From the NCBI RefSeq assembly GCF_041197575.1, contig NZ_JBDKXB010000015.1, forward strand, positions 1-64,000: a DNA stretch of 64,000 nt, written 5' to 3'. The notes under the pieces are model-generated. The model made no database searches. It worked only from the letters and a program-made list of their open reading frames with translations, and was not told the origin of the DNA. The translations under genes and the position numbers were made by a program. The DNA is from Thioalkalicoccus limnaeus. GTDB taxonomy: Bacteria > Pseudomonadota > Gammaproteobacteria > Chromatiales > Chromatiaceae. Below, in pieces: positions 1-10,763 of the stretch; the first letter of the stretch is position 1, and each line of letters opens with the position of its first letter.

Positions 1-905
1 TGGTCGTGCTCGTCGTCCTTGCGGTGTTTGGATTGAGCGAGGCCGTGGGCCTGCTGCCGGGCGCCTATCAGCGCGTCGGCCAGATGCGGCGCGCCGCGCA
101 GCGCCTGCGCGAGGTCGCCGAGACCCGCCCGGCCCTGCCGGAACCGGCGGTCGCCAGTGCGCCGGGCGCGACACCGGATCTCCACTTCGAGCAGGTCCGC
201 CTGCGCTACCGTGCCGATGGCCCACTGGTCCTCGATGGGATCGATCTCGCGATCCCTCCTGGCGAGACGGTCCTGATCACCGGGCGCAGCGGCGCCGGCA
301 AGACGAGCCTGGCCGCCGTGGCCCTGCGCCTGGTCGCGCCGGAAACCGGCGAGGCCCGAGTTGGCGGCGTGCCGGTTGCACAGCTGCGCTACCATGACCT
401 GTATGCGCAGTTCGGCGCCCTGACCCAGGAGACGACCCTGTTCGCGGACAGCCTAGCCGAGAACCTGCGGCTGGTGGATCCCGACGCCACCGACGCGGCA
501 CTGCGGGCGGCCTTGTTCACGGCTGGTCTCGACGATTTCGTCGCGACGCTGGCCGACGGCCTCGACACCCGCGTCGGCGAGGGCGGGGCCAAGCTGTCCG
601 GCGGTCAGGCCCGCCGGCTCGCGCTGACCCGCGTGATCCTGCGCGATCCGCCGCTGGTGATCCTCGACGAACCCTTTCGCGGGCTCGACCACGACACCAT
701 CGCCCGATTGCGCGAGCGCCTCGCACCCTGGCTCGCAACACGCGCGGCGCTCATCATCGCCCACGACACGAGCACGGCCCCGCCGGCCACCCGACACTAC
801 CGTCTTCGCGCCGGCCGCCTGGTCGAAGCCGCGCCGTCTCGCGACGGGCCACCGCCCACTGCCGCGAGGTCGATCGCAACGGGTTCGCCGCCACCGACCG
901 GTTGA
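1..905 (+). CDS. cydC: Thiol-reductant ABC exporter, CydC subunit (5' truncated)
   Basis: The reading frame is open from the window edge, so the N-terminal membrane domain is mostly missing. What remains is the end of the last transmembrane region and a complete ATP-binding domain. Walker A is GRSGAGKTS, the ABC signature is LSGGQARRLALTR, Walker B is LVILDEP, and the H-loop histidine lies in LIIAHD. The stretch FGLSEAVGLLPGAYQRVGQ before the nucleotide-binding domain is typical of CydC, which with CydD exports glutathione/cysteine to the periplasm for cytochrome bd and c assembly. cydD would be expected just upstream, outside the window. The gene converges on glgX with a 17-base gap. Another exporter of the same fold is possible, but the linker favours CydC. 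Confidence 0.8.
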   Translation, partial: VVLVVLAVFGLSEAVGLLPGAYQRVGQMRRAAQRLREVAETRPALPEPAVASAPGATPDLHFEQVRLRYRADGPLVLDGIDLAIPPGETVLITGRSGAGKTSLAAVALRLVAPETGEARVGGVPVAQLRYHDLYAQFGALTQETTLFADSLAENLRLVDPDATDAALRAALFTAGLDDFVATLADGLDTRVGEGGAKLSGGQARRLALTRVILRDPPLVILDEPFRGLDHDTIARLRERLAPWLATRAALIIAHDTSTAPPATRHYRLRAGRLVEAAPSRDGPPPTAARSIATGSPPPTG

Positions 906-922
906 CAAGCCGATACCGCCGA

Positions 923-3001
<2,079 letters not shown>

Positions 3002-3177
3002 GGGGCTTCCTTCTGAAGGCCGAGCGACGGTGCGCTCGGCGTGCTGTCGGTCTTGGAAGGGCGCCGTTCTCTGAATCAGACGGAGCGTCACCCACGAGAA
3101 AACGTTAGACCATGTGCGTTGGAAATCCAAATTGGTGGCTCGGATCGGCCTGTCAACTCGCCAAGTGTAAATATGGG

Positions 3178-3191
3178 TTGACGATCGTCAA
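3178..3191. promoter_or_regulatory. 14-bp perfect palindrome upstream of bchG
   Basis: TTGACGATCGTCAA is a perfect inverted repeat lying 22 bases before the bchG ATG. Its left half doubles as a possible -35 (TTGACG, 3178-3183), with TAACGT 18 bases further on as a weak -10. That would put transcription start almost at the ATG. Nearby, TGT-N12-ACG (3166-3183) is one base from the CrtJ/PpsR consensus TGT-N12-ACA. The palindrome is directly visible; its role as an operator is inference. Confidence 0.35.
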
Positions 3192-3213
3192 GGGTCGCGG
3201 GTAACGTTTCCGG

Positions 3214-4125
3214 ATGAACGAGCCGACGCTGAATCCGGAATTGGGGGTACGGCCGCCGCGACCCGCGGCCGTACTCGAACTATTGAAGCCCATCACCTGG
3301 TTCCCGCCGATGTGGGCCTTCGCCTGCGGCGTCATCGCCGCCGGCGTGCCGCTCGAGGGGCAATGGTGGCTGCTGGCGGTAGGGGTAATCCTGGCCGGCC
3401 CCCTGGCGTGTGGCAACAGCCAAGCGATCAACGACTGGTTCGATCGCCACGTCGACGCGATCAACGAGCCGGGTCGGCCGATCCCATCGGGGCGCGTCGG
3501 CGGTCGATGGGGGCTCTATATCGCGATCATCACGAGTCTACTGACGCTGGCCGTCGCGTCGTTTCTCGGACCCTGGGTGTTGGCGGCGACGACCTTGGGC
3601 GTCCTGTTGGCCTGGGCCTACAGTGCGCCGCCGATCCGCCTCAAGCGCAATGGTTGGTGGGGCAACACCGCGGTCGGGTTTTCGTATGAAGGGCTGGCCT
3701 GGGTCACGGGCACCGCGCTGATGCTCGGCGGGGCCATGCCCGGCTGGCAGAGTGTGACCCTGGCCGTGCTCTACAGCATCGGCGCCCACGGCATCATGAC
3801 GCTCAATGATTTCAAGTCGGTCGAGGGTGATCGGCGCATGGGGCTGCGTTCGCTTCCGGTGCAATTGGGCGTTACACGCGCCGCCCAACTGGCCTGTTGG
3901 GTCATGGCCCTGCCCCAGGTGGTCGTGATTGGACTCCTCGTCGCCTGGGATCAACCCTGGCACGCGGCGGGGGTAGCGGCGGTCCTGGCGGCCCAGGTGG
4001 CGCTGATGTTCCGGCTGCTGCAACGCCCGCGCGAACTGGCCCCCTGGTACAACGCCACCGGCGTGACCCTGTACGTAACCGGCATGATGATCAGCGCCTG
4101 GGCGCTGCATGTCGCGGCGACCTGA
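3214..4125 (+). CDS. bchG: Bacteriochlorophyll synthase BchG
   Basis: A 303-residue polytopic UbiA-family prenyltransferase that esterifies bacteriochlorophyllide a with geranylgeranyl (or phytyl) diphosphate in the membrane. The allylic-diphosphate/Mg motif is NDWFDRHVDAINEPGRPIPSG, with the first aspartates near residue 73. The second conserved aspartate region is TLNDFKSVEGDRRMGLRSLP. About eight hydrophobic segments follow the opening PAAVLELLKPITWFPPMWAF, which is diagnostic of BchG/ChlG rather than UbiA. No clear Shine-Dalgarno precedes the ATG. It is followed after 36 bases by bchP, so the two last steps of bacteriochlorophyll a synthesis are cotranscribed. In many purple bacteria a pucC/lhaA-type gene lies between them; it is absent here. 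Confidence 0.96.
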   Translation: MNEPTLNPELGVRPPRPAAVLELLKPITWFPPMWAFACGVIAAGVPLEGQWWLLAVGVILAGPLACGNSQAINDWFDRHVDAINEPGRPIPSGRVGGRWGLYIAIITSLLTLAVASFLGPWVLAATTLGVLLAWAYSAPPIRLKRNGWWGNTAVGFSYEGLAWVTGTALMLGGAMPGWQSVTLAVLYSIGAHGIMTLNDFKSVEGDRRMGLRSLPVQLGVTRAAQLACWVMALPQVVVIGLLVAWDQPWHAAGVAAVLAAQVALMFRLLQRPRELAPWYNATGVTLYVTGMMISAWALHVAAT

Positions 4126-4161
4126 TCCTGACAGCGCCGGCCATCCGGCGCGGAGCCCTCG

Positions 4162-5349
4162 ATGAGCAACTCAGAGACCTATGAAGCGGTGGTGGTTGGC
4201 GGCGGCCCGGCGGGCGCGACGGCGGCGACCGAATTGGCCCGCGCCGGACGGCGGGTGTTGATGCTGGACCGCAGCGGCCGGATCAAACCCTGCGGAGGGG
4301 CCATCCCACCGCGCCTGATGCGTGACTTCGCGATCCCCGAGTCGCTGCTCGCGGCCCGGATCACCAGCGCGCGGATGATCTCGCCGGCCGGCAAGCGCGT
4401 CGACATGCCGATCGACGGCGGTTACGTCGGCATGGTCGATCGCGAGGTGTTCGACGAATGGCTGCGCGAGCGTGCGGTAGCGAACGGCGCCGAGCGCGTG
4501 AACGGTACTTTCGAACGGTTCGAGCGCGACCCCGATGGGCAAGTGACGCTGCATTACAGAACCGACGATGGCGACGAGCCACGCACGGTCCGCGCACGCG
4601 CGCTGATCGGTGCCGACGGCGCGCGCTCGCGGGTCGGTAGCCAGGCCATCCCTGGCGCCGCCGACATCCCCTGTGTCAGCGCCTACCATGAGATCCTGCG
4701 CACCCCGGAAGGCGCGGCCGATTATGAGCCTACCCGCTGCGACGTCTACTACCAAGGGAAGCTGTCGCCGGATTTCTACGCCTGGGTCTTCCCGCATGGC
4801 GACACCTTGAGCATCGGTGTCGGCACCGCTGAACGCGGCTTTTCGTTGCGCGGCGCCGTCAAGGCATTGCGCGCCGAGACCGGGCTCGCCGAGGCCGAGA
4901 CCCTGCGCTGCGAGGGCGCACCGATCCCGTTGCGGCCGCTGCGCCGCTGGGATGACGGGCACAACGTGGTGCTCGCCGGTGATGCCGCCGGGGTCGTCGC
5001 CCCGGCCTCGGGCGAAGGGATCTACTACGCGATGGTCGGCGGCCAACTGGCGGCCGAGGCCGTGGCCGGCTTCTGTTCCACTGGCGATGCGCGCGAACTG
5101 GCCCAGGCCCGGGCGCGCTTCATGAAGGCCCACGGCCGGGTATTCCAGGTGCTTGGGATCATGCAGCGCTTCTGGTACACCAACGACAAGCGGCGCGAAC
5201 GCTTCGTCGCCATGTGCCGGGACCCGGACGTCCAACACATCACCTGGGATGCCTACATGAACAAGCGTCTGGTCAAGGCCAAACCGGGCGCCCACATACG
5301 CATCTTCTTCAAGGACCTCGCCCACCTGCTCGGCATCGCCCGGGTCTGA
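4162..5349 (+). CDS. bchP: Geranylgeranyl reductase BchP
   Basis: A 395-residue flavoprotein that reduces the geranylgeranyl tail of bacteriochlorophyll a (and geranylgeranyl diphosphate) to phytyl using NADPH. The N-terminal Rossmann fold reads VVVGGGPAGATAATELARAG, followed by CGGAIPPR. The second FAD motif is NVVLAGDAAGVVAPASGEGI, around residue 270. Length and motifs match BchP/ChlP closely. The ATG at 4162 has a short GGAG about seven bases upstream. The gene lies 36 bases after bchG in the same orientation and ends just before a strong terminator hairpin. Confidence 0.96.
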   Translation: MSNSETYEAVVVGGGPAGATAATELARAGRRVLMLDRSGRIKPCGGAIPPRLMRDFAIPESLLAARITSARMISPAGKRVDMPIDGGYVGMVDREVFDEWLRERAVANGAERVNGTFERFERDPDGQVTLHYRTDDGDEPRTVRARALIGADGARSRVGSQAIPGAADIPCVSAYHEILRTPEGAADYEPTRCDVYYQGKLSPDFYAWVFPHGDTLSIGVGTAERGFSLRGAVKALRAETGLAEAETLRCEGAPIPLRPLRRWDDGHNVVLAGDAAGVVAPASGEGIYYAMVGGQLAAEAVAGFCSTGDARELAQARARFMKAHGRVFQVLGIMQRFWYTNDKRRERFVAMCRDPDVQHITWDAYMNKRLVKAKPGAHIRIFFKDLAHLLGIARV

Positions 5350-5366
5350 GATCTTTGCGACACCAC

Positions 5367-5390
5367 GGCCCGGGGCCACCGCCCCGGGCC
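5367..5390. terminator. Bidirectional terminator between bchP and the TAXI gene
   Basis: A perfect 10-bp GC-only stem (GGCCCGGGGC, loop CACC, GCCCCGGGCC) sits 17 bases after the bchP stop and 7 bases before the stop of the convergent binding-protein gene. A short pyrimidine/T-rich tract, CTCTTCGTTATTT, follows on the plus side. It can stop transcription from both sides. Confidence 0.75.
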
Positions 5391-5397
5391 CTCTTCG

Positions 5398-6417
5398 TTA
5401 TTTCTGCGCGTCGGTCAGGGTCTTGCCCTGTTCGACCCAGAAGCCTTGCGCCCCGCCGTGGACCGGCGTGACGACGCCGTTCAAGCCGCTTTCGATCGTC
5501 ATCGCCTTGGCTGCTTCGGACACCGAATGCATGAAGGCCAAACCCTCGGCCGAGTAGATGGTGCTTACGGCCCGCGCGACCAGATCGTCGGACAAGTGCC
5601 GTCCGGCCACCCACAGCGCGCCGTCCTCGATCGTATCCACGTCGTAATCGACACCCGGATAGGTCCCGGCCGGGATCGTGACCTTGACGTAGTAGGGATG
5701 CTCGTCGAACAGCGTACCCTGTTGCGCGGCCTCGTAGACTTGGAGCAACCGCACCCGGTTGCTGGTCGCGGCCTGGATCACCGACGCATTCGGGAAGCCG
5801 GCGAAGACCCACAGGGCGTCGATCTGACGATCGCCGAGCGCCGAGGCGCCCTGGTTATAGCCGATGAATTGCGGCCGGATCTTGTCCCACAGGCCGAGAC
5901 TCTCGAAGAAGCGTTGCGCGGAGGCCGCCGCGCCTGACCCGGCCGGACCCACGGCCACGCGCTTGTCGGCCAGTTGCTGCACCTCGTTGATGCCCGAGTC
6001 GGCTCGGACCACGAGATGCGCCGGCGCCCCGTAGAGATAAGACACGGCGCGGACATTACGGTAACGCGCCGTGTCATTCGTCAAGTTTCCGGCTATTCCG
6101 AGGTACAGATCGCCCGAATAGACGATGCCGAAATCCGCATCGCGCGCATTGACCCGTCGCAGATTCTCGACCGAGCCGGCCGAGGCCATGTTCGAGACAT
6201 CGACGCCATCGAGGTGGCGCGACAGGTAGGTCGCGATGCCATTGGAGAAGAACTGGAAGGTGCCGCCATCGGGGCCGCCCGAGAAGGCCAGACGCTGGAC
6301 CTGAGCCGAGCCGAGCAGCGGCACCGCCAGCAAGGCGATGATCGCCGCGGCGGCGAGCAGGCCGCCGACGGCGGACCTGGTCCCCGCTCGGCCGGGGTAC
6401 TTCTGGTTTTTTTTCAT
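5398..6417 (-). CDS. TRAP transporter TAXI-family solute-binding protein
   Basis: A 339-residue periplasmic binding protein. A basic N-terminus, MKKNQKYPGRAG, is followed by a long hydrophobic run ending near GSAQVQRLAF, so it is exported or anchored. The mature part opens LAFSGGPDGGTFQFFSNGIA, typical of the TAXI (TRAP-associated extracytoplasmic immunogenic) family. The frame is open further upstream to 6546, but the ATG at 6415-6417 has AGAGGA in front of it and starts the signal sequence. It is the last gene of the TRAP operon, after the fused permease and a universal stress protein. The substrate cannot be read from sequence; glutamate and other C4/C5 acids are known TAXI substrates. Confidence 0.9.
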   Translation of the reverse strand: MKKNQKYPGRAGTRSAVGGLLAAAAIIALLAVPLLGSAQVQRLAFSGGPDGGTFQFFSNGIATYLSRHLDGVDVSNMASAGSVENLRRVNARDADFGIVYSGDLYLGIAGNLTNDTARYRNVRAVSYLYGAPAHLVVRADSGINEVQQLADKRVAVGPAGSGAAASAQRFFESLGLWDKIRPQFIGYNQGASALGDRQIDALWVFAGFPNASVIQAATSNRVRLLQVYEAAQQGTLFDEHPYYVKVTIPAGTYPGVDYDVDTIEDGALWVAGRHLSDDLVARAVSTIYSAEGLAFMHSVSEAAKAMTIESGLNGVVTPVHGGAQGFWVEQGKTLTDAQK

Positions 6418-6441
6418 AGTTTCATCCTCTTCGTGGGGGAC

Positions 6442-6531
6442 CTTGAAAGACTGCCATCCGGGCAATCTTTCAAGACGCAAAGCGGGAACGTGCTCTCCGC
6501 TTTGCTTCGATGTCAGTCGCTCAGGCGACTG
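6442..6531 (-). repeat. Three consecutive hairpins before the TAXI gene
   Basis: Three inverted repeats fill the spacer between the universal-stress gene and the binding-protein gene. The first has 14-base arms at 6442-6455 and 6461-6474 with one mismatch (a G-U pair in RNA). The second has perfect 9-base arms at 6477-6485 and 6497-6505. The third has perfect 7-base arms at 6514-6520 and 6525-6531 with loop TCAG. They could act as an mRNA processing or stability element that raises binding-protein output over permease output. That role is inference. Confidence 0.55.
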
Positions 6532-6579
6532 CAAATGGCGTGGCATTCCAGCCGCGCGAAGGCTCGTTGGCTTGGCCCG

Positions 6580-7017
6580 CTATTCGCGGACGGTCAGAAC
6601 CGGGATCGGCGAACTGCGAATCACCTTCTCCGCGGTCGACCCGAGCAACATCTTCTCGAGGCCGGCCCGACCATGGGTACCCATGACGATCAGATCGGCC
6701 TGGACCTTGTGCGCCTGGCGAATGATCTCGATGTGGGCGCGACCGATCACGATCTCGGTGACGACCGGCGCATCCTGGAAATGCTGGTCGCGAAACCGGT
6801 GCATGTCCTCGACGGCATGGCGCTCGACCTCGGCCGTCAGGCGCTCGATAACCTCCGCAGACACGAGCCGGGCGTGGCGATCGGCCAACTCCGTGACCAC
6901 GTGCAGCAAGACGAGCTCGGCCCCATGGGCCTGCACCAGCGCGCGGGCCATATCGCAGGCGCGCGCCGCGCCCGGCGAGAAGTCCGTGGCGAACAAGATG
7001 GTCTTGATCTGGATCAT
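6580..7017 (-). CDS. Universal stress protein (UspA family)
   Basis: A 145-residue single-domain Usp protein. The start is MIQIKTILFATDFSPGAARA. The ATP-binding signature G-x2-G-x9-G-S/T is complete at residues 113-128 (GTHG, then GST), so the protein is of the nucleotide-binding type. It lies 12 bases after the TRAP permease stop and before the TAXI binding-protein gene, inside the same leftward operon. Usp proteins in TRAP operons are known (TeaD beside the TeaABC ectoine transporter modulates uptake), so control of this transporter is a reasonable inference. Confidence 0.92.
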   Translation of the reverse strand: MIQIKTILFATDFSPGAARACDMARALVQAHGAELVLLHVVTELADRHARLVSAEVIERLTAEVERHAVEDMHRFRDQHFQDAPVVTEIVIGRAHIEIIRQAHKVQADLIVMGTHGRAGLEKMLLGSTAEKVIRSSPIPVLTVRE

Positions 7018-7029
7018 CGTGGTTACCCC

Positions 7030-9234
7030 CTAATTGGTCGACACCAGCCCGGCTGCCGGTGGCGTTTTGGCATCGCGCTGGAGCCACCAGACGACGGCAA
7101 CCAGCGCGAGGCCCGCCGCGTCCGACACGAGATTCGGCCAATATAGCAGCAAGGTCGCCGTACCCAGTATCAGCCATTCGTGCAGTCTGGTCCGGCGCCG
7201 CAGATAGCCCATCGCGAAGGCACCGAAGGCGATGGTCCCGAGGGTCGCCGAGAAATAAGCGACGATGATCTCGGTTGGCGAGCCGTCGAGCAAGATCGCT
7301 GGGACATAGGCAAACAAGAGCGGCATCACGTACAGCATCTTCGCGAAACGGAACGCGGTCCAGCCCGTTTTCCAGGGATCCGACCCGGCGATGGCAGCCC
7401 CGGCATAGGCGGCCACGCAGACCGGCGGCGTGATGTTCGAATCCTGCGACAGCCAATAGACGATCATGTGCGCGGCGATCACCGCGACCCCGTAGTTGCC
7501 GAGCGCCGGAACGGCGAGCACCGCGATGATCAGATAGGCCGCCGTGACCGGCACCCCCATGCCCAACACCAGCGACGCGATCGCGATCAGGACCAGGGCG
7601 ACGAACAGGCTGTTGCCGGCAAGCGAAATCACCAAGTCCGAGAACTTGAGCCCCATGCCGGTCAACGAGATGACCCCGACGATGACACCGATGACACCGA
7701 TGGTCGCGCCGATGATCAGCGTGTTGCGCGCCCCGATCTGGATGGCCTCCCAGATCTCACGCGGTCCCATCCGGGTCTCTGGTCGGACCCAGCTGACCGC
7801 GATGCACGACAGCGTGGCCCAGAAGGCGGCATTGCCCGGCGAGCGCCCGCTGAGCATCAAGACTGTGATGATCACCAGCGGCAGCGCGTAGAACCAGCCG
7901 TCGCGCAGGACCTGCTGCCAATGCGGAAGACCCTCGTCGGTGAGGCCCGTCAAGCCTTGCTTCTTGGCCTCGAAATGCACCATGAAGAAGACCGACAGGA
8001 AGTACAACAGGGCCGGACCGACCGACAAGAGCATGATCTGCGAATAGGGCATGCCGGTCAGCTCGGCCATCAGGAATCCGCCGGCCCCCATGATCGGCGG
8101 CAAGAACATCCCGCCGATCGACGCCGCCGGCTCGATCGCGCCGGCGACATGGGGTTTGAAACCGGCGCGTTTCATCATCGGGATCGTGAAGGAGCCGGAC
8201 GACACCGTGTTGGCGATGGCGCTGCCGGACACCGACCCGAACAGCGCCGACGACATCACCGCGACCTTCGCCGGACCGCCGGCGGAGCGCCCAGTCAGCG
8301 CCAGTGGCAGCTCGATGAAGAACTTGCCGGCCCCGGATTTCTGCAGAAAGGCGCCGAAGAAGATGAATAGGATCACATAGGTCGCCAGCACGCTGGCCAT
8401 GATCCCGAAGACCCCGTTGGTCGTCAGGAACAGCGAGGTCGCCAGCCGCTCGAACCGGAAGCCGCGGTGCGCGAACAGCTCGGGTAGATAGGGGCCAAAC
8501 AACGCGAAGGCGATCATCGCGATGCCGATCAACGTGATGGCCCAGCCGAGCACACGCCGGCAGACCTCGAGCGCGAGCAGCAGGCCGACGATGCTGACCA
8601 GCCGGTCGAGCTGATTCTCGGCCCCGGCGCGGTAGTTCAGCGCCTCGAACTGGCTGATCCAGTAGAGGATGGCCGCGGCGATCACCAGGGCCATGATCAG
8701 ATCGCTCGCCGTCGGCGCGTGGCGAAAGCGCCGCGACAGCCACTGGTCGAGCGGCCAGAGCACGGCCGCGAACGGCACGATCAGCAGCAGCGACAGGTGC
8801 AGATCGCCGCGGTCGTTGGCCCAGGCCTCGGCCAAGCCGTCGTACTCCCAGGTCTCGCGAAACAGCGTGATCTGATCGTAGAAGGCCGTTGGCGAGTCGA
8901 AGAGCCAAAAGCTGCTCGCAACGACGGCCAGCAGAGCACCGGCCCACAGCGACATCGCCGCGACCGCAACACGTCCCCCGGCCGGATAGAGCAGGAAGAT
9001 CAACACGAAGGTGATCAGGACGTAAACACCCAGGTGGTACTGGGTATCCAGTGCCTGAACCCCGGCACCGTAAAAATACGTCAGCACCATGGCGGCGCCG
9101 AGCAGCGATGTCAGCCACAGCCAGGGCCCGCGCACCCGACGCTCGGCCTTGACATCCTGCTGCATCAGTTCTTCGACCTTCCTGCGCTCCTCCGGACTCA
9201 GATCCGCGAGCGACGATGGGTCCGCTTTCGCCAT
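7030..9234 (-). CDS. TRAP transporter, fused DctQ-DctM permease
   Basis: A 734-residue membrane protein combining the small (4TM) and large (about 12TM) permease subunits, as usual for TAXI-type systems. A soluble N-terminus with EERRKVEELMQQDVKAERR precedes the first helix. The large-subunit core contains FGSVSGSAIANTVSSGSFT and ASIGGMFLPPIMGAGGFLMA, the conserved TRAP membrane loops. The start at 9232-9234 is chosen because GGGGAGG stands just upstream. It is the first gene of the three-gene operon. The system uses an ion gradient for high-affinity organic-acid uptake; the substrate is unknown. Confidence 0.93.
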   Translation of the reverse strand: MAKADPSSLADLSPEERRKVEELMQQDVKAERRVRGPWLWLTSLLGAAMVLTYFYGAGVQALDTQYHLGVYVLITFVLIFLLYPAGGRVAVAAMSLWAGALLAVVASSFWLFDSPTAFYDQITLFRETWEYDGLAEAWANDRGDLHLSLLLIVPFAAVLWPLDQWLSRRFRHAPTASDLIMALVIAAAILYWISQFEALNYRAGAENQLDRLVSIVGLLLALEVCRRVLGWAITLIGIAMIAFALFGPYLPELFAHRGFRFERLATSLFLTTNGVFGIMASVLATYVILFIFFGAFLQKSGAGKFFIELPLALTGRSAGGPAKVAVMSSALFGSVSGSAIANTVSSGSFTIPMMKRAGFKPHVAGAIEPAASIGGMFLPPIMGAGGFLMAELTGMPYSQIMLLSVGPALLYFLSVFFMVHFEAKKQGLTGLTDEGLPHWQQVLRDGWFYALPLVIITVLMLSGRSPGNAAFWATLSCIAVSWVRPETRMGPREIWEAIQIGARNTLIIGATIGVIGVIVGVISLTGMGLKFSDLVISLAGNSLFVALVLIAIASLVLGMGVPVTAAYLIIAVLAVPALGNYGVAVIAAHMIVYWLSQDSNITPPVCVAAYAGAAIAGSDPWKTGWTAFRFAKMLYVMPLLFAYVPAILLDGSPTEIIVAYFSATLGTIAFGAFAMGYLRRRTRLHEWLILGTATLLLYWPNLVSDAAGLALVAVVWWLQRDAKTPPAAGLVSTN

Positions 9235-9432
9235 CAGGGCCTCCCCGGGTTGAGAAGAAGCGGCCGTCCAGCGGGGCTCGCGCCAGGCGCCAGCCCCCGC
9301 GTCCGGCCGGGACACGGGGTCGCAAGATCCCGGGCGTCATCACCCTTCGGTGCCGTGCCCATCGGCTTTGTCTGTCCGCGTCATCCGATACGGCCTCCAT
9401 TGGTCGGGCCGGTGTTCGAGGTGGGCGGTATT

Positions 9433-10683
9433 CTAGCCACCCGCGCGAGGATCCGCCCAGGATTTGAAATGGCGAAGTATCATCAGGCCCGGGATCGCGA
9501 CCAGGGTACAGAAGATGAAGAAGCCGATCCAACCGAGACCCTCCGCGAGGAAGCCGGTCGGGGCCGAAGCCAGGACCCGAGGCACCCCCATCAGGCTCGA
9601 CAGCAAGGCATACTGAGTGGCGGTGAAGCGTCGGTCGGTCAGCGTGGCCATGAAACCGACGAAGGCCGCCGTGCCCAACCCCCCGCTCAGATTCTCGATC
9701 GCGATCACGATCGCCAAGGCCGACCCGTTCGGCCCGAGCGTCGCGAGGACCGCGAAGCCGGCGGTCGAGAAGGCTTGCAGCAGGCCGAAGAACCAGAGCG
9801 CCCGGTACAGACCGATGCGCAGGATCAGGAGACCACCAATCAACCCGCCGGCGACCGTGGCCCAGAAGCCGAACAGCTTGACGACGGCGCCGATCTCGCT
9901 CATCGAGAACCCGATATCGAGCAGGAAGGGGGTCGTCATCGCACTCGCCATCGAATCACCGAGCTTGTACAGCAAGATGAAGGCCAGGATCCACAGGGCG
10001 CCGCCACGCCGGAAGAACTCGGCGAAGGGCTCGATGACGGCCTCGCGCAGCGATCGCGGCGTGCCGGCCGTCAGAGGTGGTTCCGGTGCCAGGAGCGTCG
10101 TCAGGATGCCGATCAGCATGGTCAGACCGAGCAACAGATAGACGGTCTGGAAGGTCGCGAAATCGGCCAGGATCAGCCCGCCGCCCCCGGCCAGCAGCAT
10201 CCCGAAGCGATAGCCGTTGACGTACAGCGACGCGCCCAATCCCTGTTCGTCGTCGGCCAAGGCCTCGCGCCGATAGGCGTCGACGACGATGTCCTGCGAG
10301 GCCGAGAAGAAGGTCACCAGCAGGGCGCAGAGGGCCACGAGCCAAGGATTGGCAGCGGGACTGGTCAGACCAAGGCCGATGATCGCGAACATCAGCGCGA
10401 TCTGGAAGACCAACAACCAACCGCGGCGGCGCCCGAGGAACGGTAACTGGAAACGATCGGTCAACGGTGCCCAGACGAACTTCAGCGTATAGGGCAGTTG
10501 CACGAGCGCGAACAGCCCGATCGTAGCCAGATCGACGCCCTCCAGCGTCATCCAGGCCTGCAGGACCGACAAGGTCAACAGCAAAGGCAGGCCGCACGAG
10601 AAACCCATGACGAGGGCCACCAGCATCCGGGTGCTGACGATGACCCGCAAGGTATCGGCGCGAGTGGTCCGACTCGAGATCAT
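9433..10683 (-). CDS. ampG: AmpG-type muropeptide permease (MFS)
   Basis: A 416-residue 12-TM major-facilitator protein. The N-terminal region LVMGFSCGLPLLLTLSVLQA and the following VDLATIGLFALVQLPYTLKF, then APLTDR, are typical of AmpG. SASQDIVVDAYRREAL is the family's conserved TM4-5 segment. AmpG imports anhydromuropeptides from the periplasm for cell-wall recycling and, where ampR/ampC exist, beta-lactamase induction. The gene is divergent from rdgC with an 80-base spacer. The start at 10681-10683 has only a weak GGGAC upstream. Confidence 0.88.
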   Translation of the reverse strand: MISSRTTRADTLRVIVSTRMLVALVMGFSCGLPLLLTLSVLQAWMTLEGVDLATIGLFALVQLPYTLKFVWAPLTDRFQLPFLGRRRGWLLVFQIALMFAIIGLGLTSPAANPWLVALCALLVTFFSASQDIVVDAYRREALADDEQGLGASLYVNGYRFGMLLAGGGGLILADFATFQTVYLLLGLTMLIGILTTLLAPEPPLTAGTPRSLREAVIEPFAEFFRRGGALWILAFILLYKLGDSMASAMTTPFLLDIGFSMSEIGAVVKLFGFWATVAGGLIGGLLILRIGLYRALWFFGLLQAFSTAGFAVLATLGPNGSALAIVIAIENLSGGLGTAAFVGFMATLTDRRFTATQYALLSSLMGVPRVLASAPTGFLAEGLGWIGFFIFCTLVAIPGLMILRHFKSWADPRAGG

Positions 10684-10763
10684 GGTCGGTCCCGTCGAGG
10701 GGTTTGGAAAACGACCCGGCCGTGCGCATAATGCGCGGCTTTTGCCATCGCAGGAGGCTTGAG

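Noticed and set aside
3166..3183. CrtJ/PpsR operator before bchG
   Set aside because: The match is TGT-N12-ACG, one base off, and only a single copy is present; PpsR sites normally occur in pairs. Not called as a PpsR site.
7180..8370. Plus-strand open frame antisense to the TRAP permease
   Set aside because: The predicted protein is almost all charged residues (R, D, E, H, Q), the mirror image of a hydrophobic permease.
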